A stretch of 64,000 nt of DNA, from the NCBI GenBank assembly GCA_024516035.1, contig CM044963.1, positions 19,122,113 through 19,186,112 on the forward strand, written 5' to 3'. Each line of letters begins with the position of its first letter. Position 1 is the first letter of the stretch. Below the pieces are notes generated by a model that had not been told where the DNA came from, made no database searches, and worked only from the letters and a program-made list of their open reading frames with translations. Both the position numbers and the translations under genes were made by a program. The stretch is from Bactericera cockerelli (lineage: Eukaryota; Arthropoda; Insecta; Hemiptera; Triozidae). Shown piece by piece: positions 1-10,444 of the stretch.

Positions 1-48
1 ATGGGCGACAAAAAATATTCAGGTTTTTTTTCAAACCTAAATGACATT

Positions 49-222
49 TTGTGTGTGTGTGTGTGGTGTGTGTGTGTGTGGTGTGTGTGGTGTGTGGTGT
101 GTGTGTGTGTGGTGTGTGTGTGTGTATGGTGTGTGTGTGTATGGTGGTGTGTGTGGTGTGTGTGTGGTGTGTGTGTGTGGTGTGTGTGGTGTGTGTGTGG
201 TGTGTGTGTGGTGTGTGTGTGT

Positions 223-308
<86 letters not shown>

Positions 309-470
309 TGTGTGGTGTGTGGTGTGTGTGTGTGTGGTGTGGTGTGTGTGTGGTGTGTGTGTGTGTGTGGTGTGTGCGTGTGTGGCGTGTGTGCGTGTGT
401 GTGGTGTGTGTTGTGTGTATGTGGATGTGTGTGTGGGTGGGTGGGTGTGTGTGTGCGTTGTGTGTGTTTG
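49..470. repeat. Compound (GT)n / GTGTGG microsatellite
   Basis: About 420 bases of GT dinucleotides broken by GTGTGG units, with a few GC and TA variants toward the right end. Long open frames of Cys and Val occur on the plus strand only because the repeat has no stop codons. No gene is supported here. Confidence 0.97.
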
Positions 471-502
471 ATGGGCTGGCGAAGCGGCGGGTGTAACCCG
501 CT

Positions 503-1350
503 AGTTAATTATAAAAAATGGGTTTTTTTGGAATAATAATCCACAGGCCTTTAAGACTTGGATTAAAGATCAGTCGATATTAAAGAATTTGAAATAAAAT
601 ATATATACGAGAAAGAATAATAATAATAATAAAGTAGTCACCGTGGCAGAGTGAGTTAGCGCGCTAGGCATTGCACACATGGTGACCTGAGTTCGATCCC
701 CGGCGGAGCAGGAATTTTTCTGCTCTATAGTAGTTCGGGGTTCACTCATACCTCGTGAGGAAAAATGAGTTTACTTGTATGAATTACGAAAAGTGGTGGC
801 ATTACCAGAGTAAAAAGAAAAGAATGTAATAGAATAATTGGAAAAAAATAAAGGAGGCTCTTAGTAATGCTGCGATACCCACAAAAATTGTGAAGAGGCC
901 TTGTGCTTCACCATAAATAAAACCATATATAATAATAATAATGCTTTTTCTTTGTGTTATTTTGTCACAATTTTAATGGGTAGCGCAGAATCATAGGACT
1001 CTACCACTTTAAATTTACAATATCTTGTATTTGTTTTTGCCTATGATTCTGCCACTGGTCGCTGCTTCACATCAAAGCAGCTACTCATTTTTCCTCACGA
1101 GGTATGAGTGGACCCCGAACATCCAAGTACAGAAAAATTCCTACACCGCTGGGGATCGAACCCAGGTGCGTGCAATGCCTCGTGCGCTAACTCACTCTGC
1201 CACGGTGACTACTTCATTAGTATTATTCTTTCTCGTTTATTTTATTTCAAATTCTCTAATATCGACTGATCTTTAATCCAAGTCTTAAAGGCCTGTGGAT
1301 TTTTAATATTATTATTCCAAAAAATCCATTTTTTGTAATTAATATTTCAA
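503..1350. repeat. Inverted repeat (about 270-bp arms) carrying opposed SINE heads
   Basis: The left arm (about 503-775) is matched in reverse complement by the right arm (about 1080-1350). Both arms hold the same flank (CCACAGGCCTTTAAGACTTG) followed by a tRNA-like SINE head, GTGGCAGAGTGAGTTAGCGC, with a B-box-like GTTCGATCCC. The left copy points plus and the right copy points minus. The loop (776-1079) holds SINE body sequence, including a run that also occurs at 41480-41790. Duplication by inversion of a SINE with its flank explains this better than two insertions, because the flank is shared. Confidence 0.8.
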
Positions 1351-1584
1351 TCACACTTTATTTACAAAAGAAGAAAAATATAATTAATTAATAAATTTCA
1401 TAAGACAAGTTTTTCTCTGAACATACAGAGATGCTACCAGATGCTGTCCAGATGAAGGAAATTTTTTACTTATAAATGTTATCATCTTGTTGTTTTAAAA
1501 TTAATTAACATAATTAATAATCGTCTTAAATATAATTACAGTGACTGCCAATAAATAATGGAATTTTGCTTTCAAACAACTCAC

Positions 1585-1813
1585 CCTCATTTGATTCTTG
1601 AGTGTCGCCAGGTCGGTTCCCTCGGCGGGCACGGGCACATTGTAGAACTCGCCTTCCTCCTCCGTGAGCAGCTTGTACCACCCGTCCACGGGCGCCTTGA
1701 TCAGCTCCGAGATCCCGAAGGAGAGAGAGCCCATGAAATCGTTCCTGGAGGTGCGGTCCCAGTCCCACACCTCTATGAGGAGGCGGCGGTCCTTGTCTTC
1801 AGGCTTGAGCTCA
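1585..1813 (-). CDS. Conventional protein kinase C, C2-domain exon (second half)
   Basis: This 229-bp internal exon encodes the second half of a type-I C2 domain, the calcium and phosphatidylserine sensor of a conventional PKC. The frame reads [20 protein letters not shown], then [13 protein letters not shown], then GWYKLL, and ends ATLKNQMR. The Asp residues of WDWD and RND correspond to calcium ligands of loop 3. The acceptor CCCCCAG lies at 1814-1820 and the donor GTGAGT at 1579-1584. It opens with one base that completes a Phe codon with exon 2876-3029 and closes in phase 0 after Arg. That end fits kinase exon 49085-49216 (phase 0, starting KTSITKK), although that exon lies 47 kb away on the wrong side. 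No in-frame damage is visible. Confidence 0.95.
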
Positions 1814-1814
1814 C

Positions 1815-2290
1815 TGGGGGAGGGGCGGGAGAGCAGAGAGGTAACACGGTACCAGTGATGATAAGAGTTGGGTGGAAGAGATTGTCGAAGCCAATAGCAC
1901 GCCCTTTACTTAACACATAGACGACCGGCATGTTTTTAGTAAGTTCTCCCGTGGGACCGGCGATGTTTAGGCTATTCACAGGCGTAGTACATGAGTGTAC
2001 CACCGGTGGTACACCCGGTCCATTCCGTACAGACACGCGTGTACCACCGGTGGTACACCCGGTCGTCCAAGTGTTAAGAGATTATGTATAGTAGGGAGAG
2101 AGGGAGAACAGAGAGATAACTGTGATGATAAGAGTGGGGTGGAAGAGATTGCCGAACCCAATAGCCCGCCCTTTACTTAAGAGATTATGTATAGTAGGGA
2201 GAGAGGGAGAGCAGAGAGGTACCAGTCATGATAGGGGTTGGGTGGAAGAGATTGCCGAAGCCAAGAGCCCACCCTTAGTTACGATATTAT
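1815..2290. repeat. Three about 100-bp tandem units derived from a LINE tail
   Basis: Three copies (starting near 1815, 2085 and 2185) carry GAGAGAGGGAGAGCAGAG followed by GGGTGGAAGAGATTGCCGAA and a CCCGCCCTTTA-like end. The second half equals the LINE 3' tail found at 33838-34010 and 35283-35675. The first copy begins at the pyrimidine tract of the C2 exon acceptor. Between units, two copies of the perfect palindrome GTGTACCACCGGTGGTACAC lie near 1994-2013 and 2039-2058. Confidence 0.7.
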
Positions 2291-2384
2291 AAGTATAAGT
2301 AGTGCTTTATTTAGACTGTCAGCGCAAGACAGATAGTCCCATTATGCCACAGTTTATTATGCATAATGGTATTTTTTAAAACCC

Positions 2385-2488
2385 ACCCAAAATTTCCAAG
2401 AAACCCCAGCAAAGATGGAATATACGTTGGGCGAGATCCCCTCAACCCCCCCCCCCCCCCCAAATTTGCTCTAGCTACGCCACTGGCT
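2385..2488. mobile_element. Partial copy of the CAGTGGCGTAGCTAG hAT MITE
   Basis: It shares AATTTCCAAGAAACCCCAGC, the GATGGAATATACGTT run, a C-tract and the terminal CTAGCTACGCCACTGG with the complete MITE at 50378-50620. The left terminus is missing. Confidence 0.75.
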
Positions 2489-2875
2489 GGTATAAAATTC
2501 CGAGAGAGTGGCGGGTAAAACCAAATGGAACCAACTGGTCACAAAAAAATTCATTGGATTGCAGTGTTCATTGTAGTAGTGAAGATATCTTAATTGAAAT
2601 GTATTTACATAAATCACAAAGGGCGGGATTTTAGCCTAAGGTAATCTCGATTGTGTGGAGTTTCTCTTTTTTTAAGTTTCCATGTATTTATATTTCACAA
2701 TAACATCTTCAACAAACAATAAGGGTATACAATACACCTTCAAAAGATAAAAGATCTTGTGTTGAAGGTGGGGAATTCTACAACCAGGTGAAAAAATAAA
2801 AGCTTTCATTTCGGTACAAGTAGATGGTGCCTAATACGAAAAAAAGAAAAGAGAAGGAAAAAAGCAACCACTCAC

Positions 2876-3029
2876 AAAGTGATTGTCTCGTTCCACACCG
2901 GGTTGAGGGAGGACCGAATGGTTTTGGTTTTCTTCTTGATGTTATCCGAGTCAGGGATGAGTTTCAGCTTCACGTAGGGATCCGACAGGCCGTTAGGGTC
3001 CATGGGAATGAGATTGGCGCCCTGTCGGA
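2876..3029 (-). CDS. Conventional protein kinase C, C2-domain exon (first half)
   Basis: This 154-bp exon encodes [20 protein letters not shown], then LKLIPD, and later [19 protein letters not shown]. This is the calcium-loop-1 half of a conventional PKC C2 domain: [10 protein letters not shown] supplies two calcium-ligand Asp residues, and the following Lys-rich strand is the lipid-binding patch. The acceptor TCTTCAG lies just above 3029 and the donor GTGAGT at 2870-2875. The first two bases complete a Val codon from an upstream exon that I could not find. The last two join exon 1585-1813 in phase. The C1 zinc fingers and pseudosubstrate that should precede it were not found between 3030 and 7990. 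Confidence 0.95.
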
Positions 3030-3654
3030 CTGAAGAGACAAAGGACAAGAAAAGTCAGATTAGTTAAAATCGTGGTTAACCCTTATTTTGGCAATGTGAC
3101 CATATGGCATATGGATATCATCCGTTTTGTTTACTCTTTTGGCCCAAAATTAATCCTAAAGCATTTTTTCTTCCACAAAACATTAAAACGCTTTACGCAT
3201 TTCCGCTTTATTTAAAGTGGCAAAATTGAGCTCTTCCATCCAATTATCATCAAGTAAAGGAGTACTTTTCAAAAATAAATGAAATATTAAAAAATGAAAT
3301 TATCTGCCAACAAGATAAGGCTTAAAATATTGACAGGTTAATAAAAATACGAGAAATAATGATCTGTAAGAAATCAAGGGTACTACGGCGAAGTGCATGT
3401 TGGGCGAACATCCAAAAAAAAAAAAAAAAAAAAATATCAAAAGAACCCTCAAAAGGGCAAGTTTACGTTCGGGTACATACCAGTTGGACAACCAAGTGCC
3501 CAAACCTTAGAAGAAATAATAATCGTTCGGTCATCAAACAATGGAAGAAAGGTCTCTCTTTACCTGCCTGTATTATTTCGATACAGGGTGAAAATTTAAC
3601 AACAAAGCGGAACTAAAAAAGTGCCTGAAATATAAATACCTACAAAATCTTTAT

Positions 3655-3882
3655 GATTTCATTCCCTTCGCCGTTGAAACCTTTGGCTCTTTTGGGCCAA
3701 GTGCTTTGGAAATGTTTAACAGCATATCCAAAACTTTGGTCCTTGAGACGAAAGACAGACGTGCCGGGGAATATTTCAGGCAACGGCTTAGTTTCGCTGT
3801 TCAGAGAGGTAATGTTGCCTCAGTGCTGAGCACACTGCCTCGGGAAGATGTCCTTGGAGAAGTCTTTTATTGTATATTGTAA
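3655..3882 (+). pseudogene. LINE reverse-transcriptase C-terminal remnant
   Basis: The plus frame reads DFIPFAVETFGSFGPSALEM, then DRRAGEYFRQRLSFAVQRGN and VASVLSTLP, ending at a TAA. The pattern QR(L/I)S.A.QRGN.A.V..TLP marks the C-terminal tail of many arthropod LINE polymerases. An A-rich tail follows to about 3925. No polymerase core remains, so this is a 5'-truncated insertion. A related piece lies on the minus strand at 35430-35624. Confidence 0.75.
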
Positions 3883-4106
3883 AAAAATATTAAATAAACT
3901 AAAAAAAACTAAAATACCCATTCTCTGTATGGAATATATTTTGGTACATTATAGGTACAGGGTGGTTCAGAACTTACTTTCCACAGTGAGTTTGCTCCCC
4001 GCGCATGTTATCTTGAGCTCTATTCGGCCACGCCTCTCTGTATGATCACACCCACACAGGTTCGGCACACTCTCCTCACACCTCTTGTGAACGTTCATAT
4101 CACAGG

Positions 4107-4654
4107 CTGCGAAATTTTAGATTAAGAGAAGGTCAGACGGCGAAATATTAGATTGGGGGACAATTAGACTGCGAAATATTAGATTGGGGGACAATTAGAC
4201 GGCGAAATATTAGATTGGTGGACAATTAGACGACGAAATATTAGATTGGAGGACAATTGGTCGGCGAAATATTAGATTGGGGGACAATTTGACTGCGATA
4301 TATTAGATTGGGGGACAATTAGACGGCAAAATATTAGATTGGGGGACAATTAGACGACGAAATATTAGATTGGAGGACAATAGGTCGGCGAAAATTAGAT
4401 TGGGGGACAATTAGACGGCGAAATATTAGATTGGAGGACAATTGGTCGGCGAAAATTAGATTGGGAGACAATTAGACGGCGAAATATTAGATTGGTGGTC
4501 AATTAGACCGCAAAATATTGAATTTGGAGACAATGCGACGACAAAATATTAGATTGGAGGACGATTAGACGCCGATATATTAAATTGAGGAACGGCTAAA
4601 TGACAAAATGTTAAATTGGAGGACAATTAGATGACGGAATATTAGATTAGAGGG
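4107..4654. repeat. 31-bp minisatellite, about 17 copies
   Basis: The unit is about CGAAATATTAGATTGGGGGA followed by CAATTAGACGG. Copies diverge progressively toward the right edge. There are no unique spacers, so it is a eukaryotic tandem array. Confidence 0.95.
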
Positions 4655-4659
4655 CGCAA

Positions 4660-4860
4660 TATACAATTTCAATTACAAGATAGATCAGGAAGAGAATGCC
4701 GTAGGCATTAGCACCGCCCTTGATCAAGTTTTGTTTAATAATTTCAAATTTGTTTCCTGTAAATTGTATATGTATATATTGTATTTTGTAAATAAGATCG
4801 TATAAGACGTGATTGAATCTGTTTGATAATAATAAAAATAATAATAGGTATAGGTAGGTA
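4660..4860 (+). mobile_element. Retroelement 3' tail (TTAGCACCGCCCTTGATCAA)
   Basis: GGCATTAGCACCGCCCTTGA, then TCAAGTTTTGTTT and an AT-rich tail, recurs at 36425-36505. In both copies AT-rich or TAA-rich sequence follows. It is probably a LINE or SINE 3' end, but no coding part is attached. Confidence 0.55.
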
Positions 4861-4987
4861 TTAGATTAGAAATAGTAGTGACTTATGAAAATATGTCGTG
4901 AATTATAACAACAAACTTCGTCAAATTTTAGAATTATGTGTAAATTTTATATTAAAAGAAGATAACAGACACTAATCTATCTAAATG

Positions 4988-5185
4988 AGTAGTAGTCACT
5001 TTGGCCTAGCTGTATCATGCTCGGCTTGCACTGCAGGTGACCCGGGTTCGAATCACGGCGGGATCAGATTTTTTTGGCTCTGTACTTTGGATGTCGGGGC
5101 CTATTATGGAGATATGATGCATAAGTTCTCGTAATTTCGATGCTACCCACTAAAAATTGTGACATAATAACACAAATAACTAGCT
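4988..5185 (+). mobile_element. tRNA-headed SINE (family S, diverged)
   Basis: GTAGTCACTTTGGCCTAGCT is followed by the B-box-like GGGTTCGAATC and an end CTACCCACTAAAAATTGTGA shared with family S at 41470-41790. The middle is diverged. Confidence 0.65.
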
Positions 5186-5689
5186 CTTATCTTATCTAAT
5201 TAGATGTAGGTAACCAGCTTCGTAAAAAATAGGAAGTTAGGTACAACAGACCTATATAATTTTATTTGAACCTGAAAAGAATGTCTTCTTTTTTACGATT
5301 ACCACTTTCAAAATACAAGTTTTATTACAAACACCCATAAAAAATAAGGAGACACGCAAAGTTCTGGTGCTCACCTAACATATGTTCTACATCTCAGACA
5401 AGCATAAATAAGAAGGGGGAAAAAAAGTATTTCCCCCATTTCAAATCATCCCTATCAGATGCCCCTATAAGCGTTTAACAATGGAGCACAGCACATTTCT
5501 GGAGTAGATCCTGCCTGCTCTTTCCATAAACCTCACAAGAACTTTGCTAGGATCAGGTGGAGTGGACGCCACTTTGTTCATAAACCCGGGACAAAAGAAA
5601 GAAAGAGGATTAGGAGAGAATATTTTTTCGAATTCTCTTCGATAAAAAACACAGGGAACAGGGGGATTGTGGGGAGGAGGCGAAGGAAA

Positions 5690-6061
5690 TGGGATGGAAA
5701 GACGAAATACGTGTAGAGGTGAAGAAGAGAGGGGAGATGGGGGGGGGGAGGGAGAGACAGAGAGAGAGAGAGAAAAAGAGAAAGAAAGAGAGGAAAAGAG
5801 AGAGGAAAGGGATTGAGTAGAAGGGTGGGGAAGAAGTAAGAAAAGATAAATAAGGAGAAGGAGAAAGAGAGAGAAGAGAATGTATTGAGGATTGGGAGGA
5901 GAGAGAAGAAAAGAGTAAGAAAAGAGATTGAGTAGAAGGGAGGGAAGCAAGTTAGAAAAGATAATCAGGAGAGAGGGAGAGAGATAAAAAAAAAATAGAG
6001 AGAAAGGGATTGAGTAGAAAGGTGAGGAGGAAGTAAGAAAAGATAAATAAGGAGAGGGAGG

Positions 6062-6095
<34 letters not shown>

Positions 6096-6175
6096 GAGAG
6101 GGAAAAAGAAAAGAGAAGAAGATGTAGGAAGGATAAATAAAAGAGGGAGGAAAGTTAGAAAAGATGAATGAGGAG

Positions 6176-6206
<31 letters not shown>

Positions 6207-6240
6207 TAAGTTAAGAAGGAAGGATAAAGAGAAGAAGGAG
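5690..6240. repeat. Polypurine (GA-rich) low-complexity tract with minisatellite structure
   Basis: Strand-asymmetric A/G sequence in which GGATTGAGTAGAAGGGTGGG recurs with AGAAAAGATAAATAAGGAG at about 5810, 5930 and 6008, between pure GA runs. Ser/Leu-rich open frames on the minus strand are artefacts of the purine bias. Confidence 0.92.
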
Positions 6241-6900
6241 GGAGGTAGAAAGAAAGAAAATCATCTCCCAGACGTATTCTCATCTGTATACAGACTCTCC
6301 TGTATAACTCTTCAGCGTATACAACTATACAGGTTGTAACGTTACCACAGTGTGCTGGAACAAAATTCAAAGGTTTAACGCTTATTTCCCCTTCGGGTGT
6401 TTGCAATTGTGTTGCAAATTCCTAAAAGGAATTAAAAACAGGTATTAACCAAGGTGGTTTTTTTTATTGTTTGTTTTTTTTTTTTTTCTTTTCTAAGACG
6501 AGTGTTTCACAGCCTTCTTTATTTCCTAGCCATGAAACAAGAGCTACTGTAGACGCTTGTCGTCTGTGTTGTAGCCTGATCACCCCGTAGTATGCCTCCC
6601 CAATTAGGTGCTGGGTTAACACGAGTGCACCGGAAGGTATGTATCCTTTACAAACAATAAAATTGTATCCAAATAAATATACAAATATCTGTCGGCACGG
6701 ACAATGAAATTCTTGACTATATGAGACAAAAGCAGATCCGATTTTTTATCTACCAAAGTTATTGTACATATTACAAACAGTCTCATAAAAATTATCTGTT
6801 TCTGGGACTCAAACTACCGATCTCCACGTTTCGAGACCGCTGCGGTCACGATCGAGCTACTGAAGGTGGGGGGGCGTTTAGAAAAAGAGCGCTCAATGTT
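6241..6900 (-). mobile_element. SINE fragments, including family H (6500-6640)
   Basis: The stretch GTGTTTCACAGCC ... CATGAAACA ... CCCCGTAGTATGCCTCCC ... GAGTGCACC is the reverse complement of the SINE at 45910-46190. A further tRNA-like run with GATCGAGCTACTGA lies at 6780-6870. An open frame at 6241-6406 (minus) matches nothing I recognise, and I do not call it a gene. Confidence 0.55.
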
Positions 6901-6904
6901 TCAA

Positions 6905-7200
6905 TATTCTCTCTCTGGTAGCGCACGGGGCTTGCACGCCCGGTAATCTGGGTTCGAATCCCTGCTGGGTTGTAATTTTCAAAATTTATACTTTGGATAT
7001 CCGACGTTCACTCATACCTTATGAGGAAAAATGAGTATAGTTTTTTCTATGAGTAACAACTCATTACCAGAGTAAAAAGAGAACACAATACTTCCCCGAT
7101 TTCTAATATTACAAATTTCTCGCAGTAATAATTAAAATTATAAAGAAAAGTAAAGGGGACTAAATGCTGGGCTACCCACAAATATTGTGAAAACGCTCAT
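6905..7200 (+). mobile_element. tRNA-headed SINE (family S-like)
   Basis: The head GGTAGCGCACGGGGCTTGCA and B box GGGTTCGAATCCC lead into CACTCATACCTTATGAGGAA and AAAATGAGT, shared with 740-770 and the 41470-41790 copy. It ends CTGGGCTACCCACAAATATTG. Confidence 0.7.
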
Positions 7201-7374
7201 GCTTGAGCCCAAAAAAATTATACTTCAGCTGTTGGTTCGATCCCAAGATTTGGAGACTTTCTTTTCCTTCGATTTTCCTTACACCTTGTACATACATATC
7301 TTGAATCACTATTCCAAATGTCAAATTATTTTCTTGGAGGTAAATAAGAAAATATGGAAGGAAAAGAAAATAAG

Positions 7375-7399
7375 AGAATGAGAGAGAGAGAGGGAGAGA

Positions 7400-7447
<48 letters not shown>

Positions 7448-7990
7448 GATAGAGAAAGAGAAGGAGAGAAACAGAGAAAGAGAAGGAGAGAAAGAGAGAG
7501 ACAGAAAAGGAGAGAAAGAGAGAGAGAGAGAAGGAGAGAAAGGGAGAGAAGGAAAGAAAGGAGAGAGAAAGAAAGAGAGAGAGAGAGAAGGAGAGAAAGG
7601 GAGAGAAATAGAGAGAGAGAGAGAGAGAAAGAAGGGAGAGAAAGAAAGAGAGAGAGAGAGAGGGAGAAATAGAGAGAGAAGGAGAGAGAGAGAGAGGGAG
7701 AAATAGAGAGAGTAAGTAAGGGAAAGAGCAGAGAAGCAGAGAGAGGGGAAGAAAGATAAAGAGAGGGAAACAGAAGAAAAGCAGGGACAGAGAGAGAGAG
7801 AGAGAGAGAGAGACATAGAGAGAAGGAGAGAGAGGGAGAGACATAGAGAGAAGGAGAGAGAGGGAACTGAGACTTTGAAGGAGAGAGAGGGAAGGAAAAG
7901 AAGAAGGTAGTAAGGGGTAAGGGACATTTCAACAGAAAAGACTAGAGAGATACAGAGAGTGGGAGGGGGAAGAGAGAAAGAGAAGGAGGC
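7375..7990. repeat. (GA)n low-complexity tract at the contig end
   Basis: About 600 bases of GAGA with GGA and AAA variants and one ACATAGAGAGAAGGAGAGAG unit repeated near 7813-7860. It runs directly into the N gap, so the contig probably ended because this repeat could not be assembled. Ser/Leu frames on the minus strand are artefacts. Confidence 0.95.
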
Positions 7991-8090
7991 NNNNNNNNNN
8001 NNNNNNNNNNNNNNNNNNNNNNNNNNNNNNNNNNNNNNNNNNNNNNNNNNNNNNNNNNNNNNNNNNNNNNNNNNNNNNNNNNNNNNNNNN
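7991..8090. other. Assembly gap of 100 N
   Basis: Exactly 100 N, the usual placeholder for a scaffold join of unknown size. The left side ends in a GA repeat and the right side begins inside a long inverted-repeat transposon. Both are repeats that break or mislead assembly. Order across this gap should not be trusted (see the PKC exon order). Confidence 0.98.
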
Positions 8091-9924
8091 CGTTAGTTAG
8101 ATTTTTTAGTACTTTTTCTATTTTCATAGGTTCAAAATATTGTTTTACACCATATGAAATCAAAAAAATATTCTTGTTTACTTCTAATCAGGGTCATAGT
8201 AAGGTTTTTGTAAAAGTACTTTTTTTCTCACGTCAATTTTTCCGTAAATTATTGGTGTTCTCGAAATTGGCATTTTTAGAGGTGAAAGTCTGCAGTGACA
8301 TATGTTTTTTATGCCTGAAATCGAAAGTAAACTTAACGGAGAAGCGATTAAGATCATAAAAAAAGCCATTTAACCTGCTGGTTTTTTCACGACAGTGTCC
8401 GGTAAAATGGGTGAATTTCGTATTGGATTTTTTTGTTGTTGAGGAAACACAATTGGCATAGAAAATAAAGAATACCTAATAAGGGAATAATACTTCAATA
8501 AAAATAACTAAATGCGAATATAAATGAAGATTATTTCTTCTAAATCAGTGCCGGATATTTTTTTTTCTCTCTCTCTCTCTCTCTTCTCCTCTTTATAATA
8601 ATTGAATTGGTTTAATTTTCACGCTCAAGAGTTTGGTACTTGACCTGGTATTTGTTTCTCTTAAATTTCGAGATAGTTAGATTTTTATTTAGAGACCTGG
8701 TATTCATTACTAGCAACACCAGTATGATTTTTTTTTTTTAATTTGGGTTTAATATCGCGTTTCAACTGCATGGTCATATCATAACGGGGGTGTTACCCTC
8801 CATTCGCAAGAAACTCACCAACCTGCTAAACACATTTATCTCACCCAGCCTGGGTTAGGCCGGAATGCCAGCATCACGAAGTCTTCTCTTCGCTGGTCGA
8901 TGCTTAACTTCGGTGATCCTACAAGAATCGTTGCATTCAAAACGCCATCGGACTGACTCCAGAATGATTGACAATGTGTTTTCTACAGATTTTACCAACT
9001 TACCAACTAAAATTGTCTCAATAAGGGACCCCTAGGCCGACTTTAGAAGCAGCATTATCCGATAATTATTTTTGATACAACTTGAACTTCGAAAAGTGAA
9101 AAAGAGAGAGAGAAAAAAAAAAAAAAAATATCCGGCACTGATTTACAAGAAATAATTTTCATTTAATTTCGCATTTAGTTATGTTTATTGAAGTATTATT
9201 CCTTTATTAGATATTCTTTATTTTCTCTGCCAATTGTGTTTCCTCAACAAAAAAAAAATCCAATACGAAATTCACCCATTTTACCGGACACTGTCGTGAA
9301 AAAACTAGCAGGTTAAATGGCTTTTTTTATGATCTTAATCGTTTTCTCCGTTAAGTTTACTTTCGATTTCAAGCATAAAAAACATATGTCACTGCAGACT
9401 TTCACCTCTAAAAATGCCAATTTCGAGAACACCAATAATTTACGGAAAAATTGACGTGAGAAAAAAAGTACTTTTACAAAAACCTTACTATGACCCTGAT
9501 TAGAAGTAAACAAGAATATTTTTTTGATTTCATATGGTGTAAAACAATATTTTGAACCTATGAAAATAGAAAAAGTACTAAAAAATCTAACTAACGCTGA
9601 AATACAGCGTGTAACAGTTTTGAAACTTGCACCCTACTAGCTCCGCCCCTGATAAGGTTTTTGAAAAATTTGAAAGCTCATTATACTCAGCCTAATTTGG
9701 ACTTTAATTAACAGGAATAAAAAATATAGCATTCCATTTAAAATTCTCGAGAAAAATGAAAAAATATGGCCTAAAAGCCGGAAGGGCCGACCGGGGCCAA
9801 AAATAAATATGACCACAGGATGGGCCATAGGGCACTTCCTATACTTAGGACTTTACAGAATTGAAAAATTCCGTCGCGTTCAAAAGTTACGAGGGGGTGG
9901 CCACCTTTTCTGAAACATACTGTA
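8091..9924. mobile_element. Long-TIR foldback DNA element, copy A (left end lost in gap)
   Basis: The right arm (about 8735-9924) ends CTGAAACATACTG next to a TA and is nearly identical to the right arm of 26830-29320. The remaining left arm (8091 to about 8565) is its reverse complement. The left arm jumps from one CTCTCT tract to another, skipping the 5S-SINE part found in copy B, as a recombinational deletion would. The right arm contains a minus-oriented 5S-derived SINE (about 8745-8950). No transposase is encoded. It ends 65 bp before a splice acceptor at 9990. Confidence 0.85.
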
Positions 9925-9989
9925 TATAAGTATTTCTTATCTATTTCTATGGTAGCACGTACTAATGATCCTCTCCTCTGCCCCCCCAG

Positions 9990-10189
9990 GAAAGCGAGAT
10001 CTATCAGAAGTGCGTCCGGGCGCCCCCGAACCGCACGATATTCGACGGGGGCGACTCCCCCCCTCCCCCCTACCGCTGCCACTCGGCGGGGGTGCTCTCC
10101 CCCCCTCCGCCCGCCCCCGCCCCCCCCACCTGTCCCGACTACAGCAGCAGTGCCTCCTCGGTGGTGCGGAGTCATAGCATGTCGAGCAG
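9990..10189 (+). CDS. PMEPA1/LDLRAD4-family protein, cytoplasmic-tail exon with PPNR and PPPPY
   Basis: This internal exon has acceptor CCCCCCCAG and donor GTGAGC. It encodes ESEIYQKCVRAPPNRTIFDG, then GDSPPPPYRCHSAG, a Pro-rich run, and VVRSHSMSS. The block VRAPPNRTIFD is the signature of the vertebrate PMEPA1 and LDLRAD4 tails. PPNR is their Smad-interaction motif and PPPPY is a PY motif that binds WW domains of NEDD4-type ubiquitin ligases. These membrane proteins sequester receptor Smads and dampen TGF-beta signalling. The 5' exons (membrane segment, usual first PY motif) were not found; they should lie to the left, through or beyond the gap. The exon is much more GC-rich than its surroundings. 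Family assignment rests on the short motif block only. Confidence 0.85.
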
Positions 10190-10224
10190 GTGAGCGAGGG
10201 TTCGATCCCGGGACCCATCACTAT

Positions 10225-10400
10225 TTTTTTTTTTTTTTTTTTTTTTTAAGCTTTATTAGGAGGACACAGTACAATGGTAACAGTATAAAATTAGGAAAAA
10301 CGAACAAACAAATGGCAAAATAAATAAGTAAAAAAGAAAATAAATAATGTCCTACCTACGGGGCGGGGTTATTGCCTGTGGCAATCTCTTCCACCCAACC
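10225..10400 (-). mobile_element. LINE 3' tail, T-tract first (minus strand)
   Basis: A T-run, then GCTTTATTAGGAGGACACAG, and CTACGGGGCGGGGTTATTGC with CAATCTCTTCCACCCAACCC at the right. This is the reverse complement of the LINE tail at 33838-34010. Confidence 0.7.
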
Positions 10401-10444
10401 CTTATTTTACTTATTTTACAACCCAACAACTATTCATCATCATG

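Noticed and set aside
1..536. Long Cys/Val-rich open frames
   Set aside because: They arise from the GT repeat in every frame and have no gene features.
4107..4654. Regular repeats resembling a CRISPR array (also 19171-19612 and 20957-21384)
   Set aside because: The units are head-to-tail with no unique spacers, and the DNA is eukaryotic. They are minisatellites.
6155..6406. 83-residue minus-strand frame next to a GA tract
   Set aside because: About half of it reads the purine repeat, and the rest has no recognisable domain or clear splice sites.
7172..7932. Open frames of up to 251 residues, almost all Ser and Leu
   Set aside because: Reverse-strand reading of a GA microsatellite. The same holds for 5465-5950, 51063-51606 and 51768-52623.
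9949..10323. 124- and 94-residue frames over the PMEPA1-like exon
   Set aside because: The true frame is the one with VRAPPNRTIFD, bounded by AG and GT and continuing in phase into two further exons.
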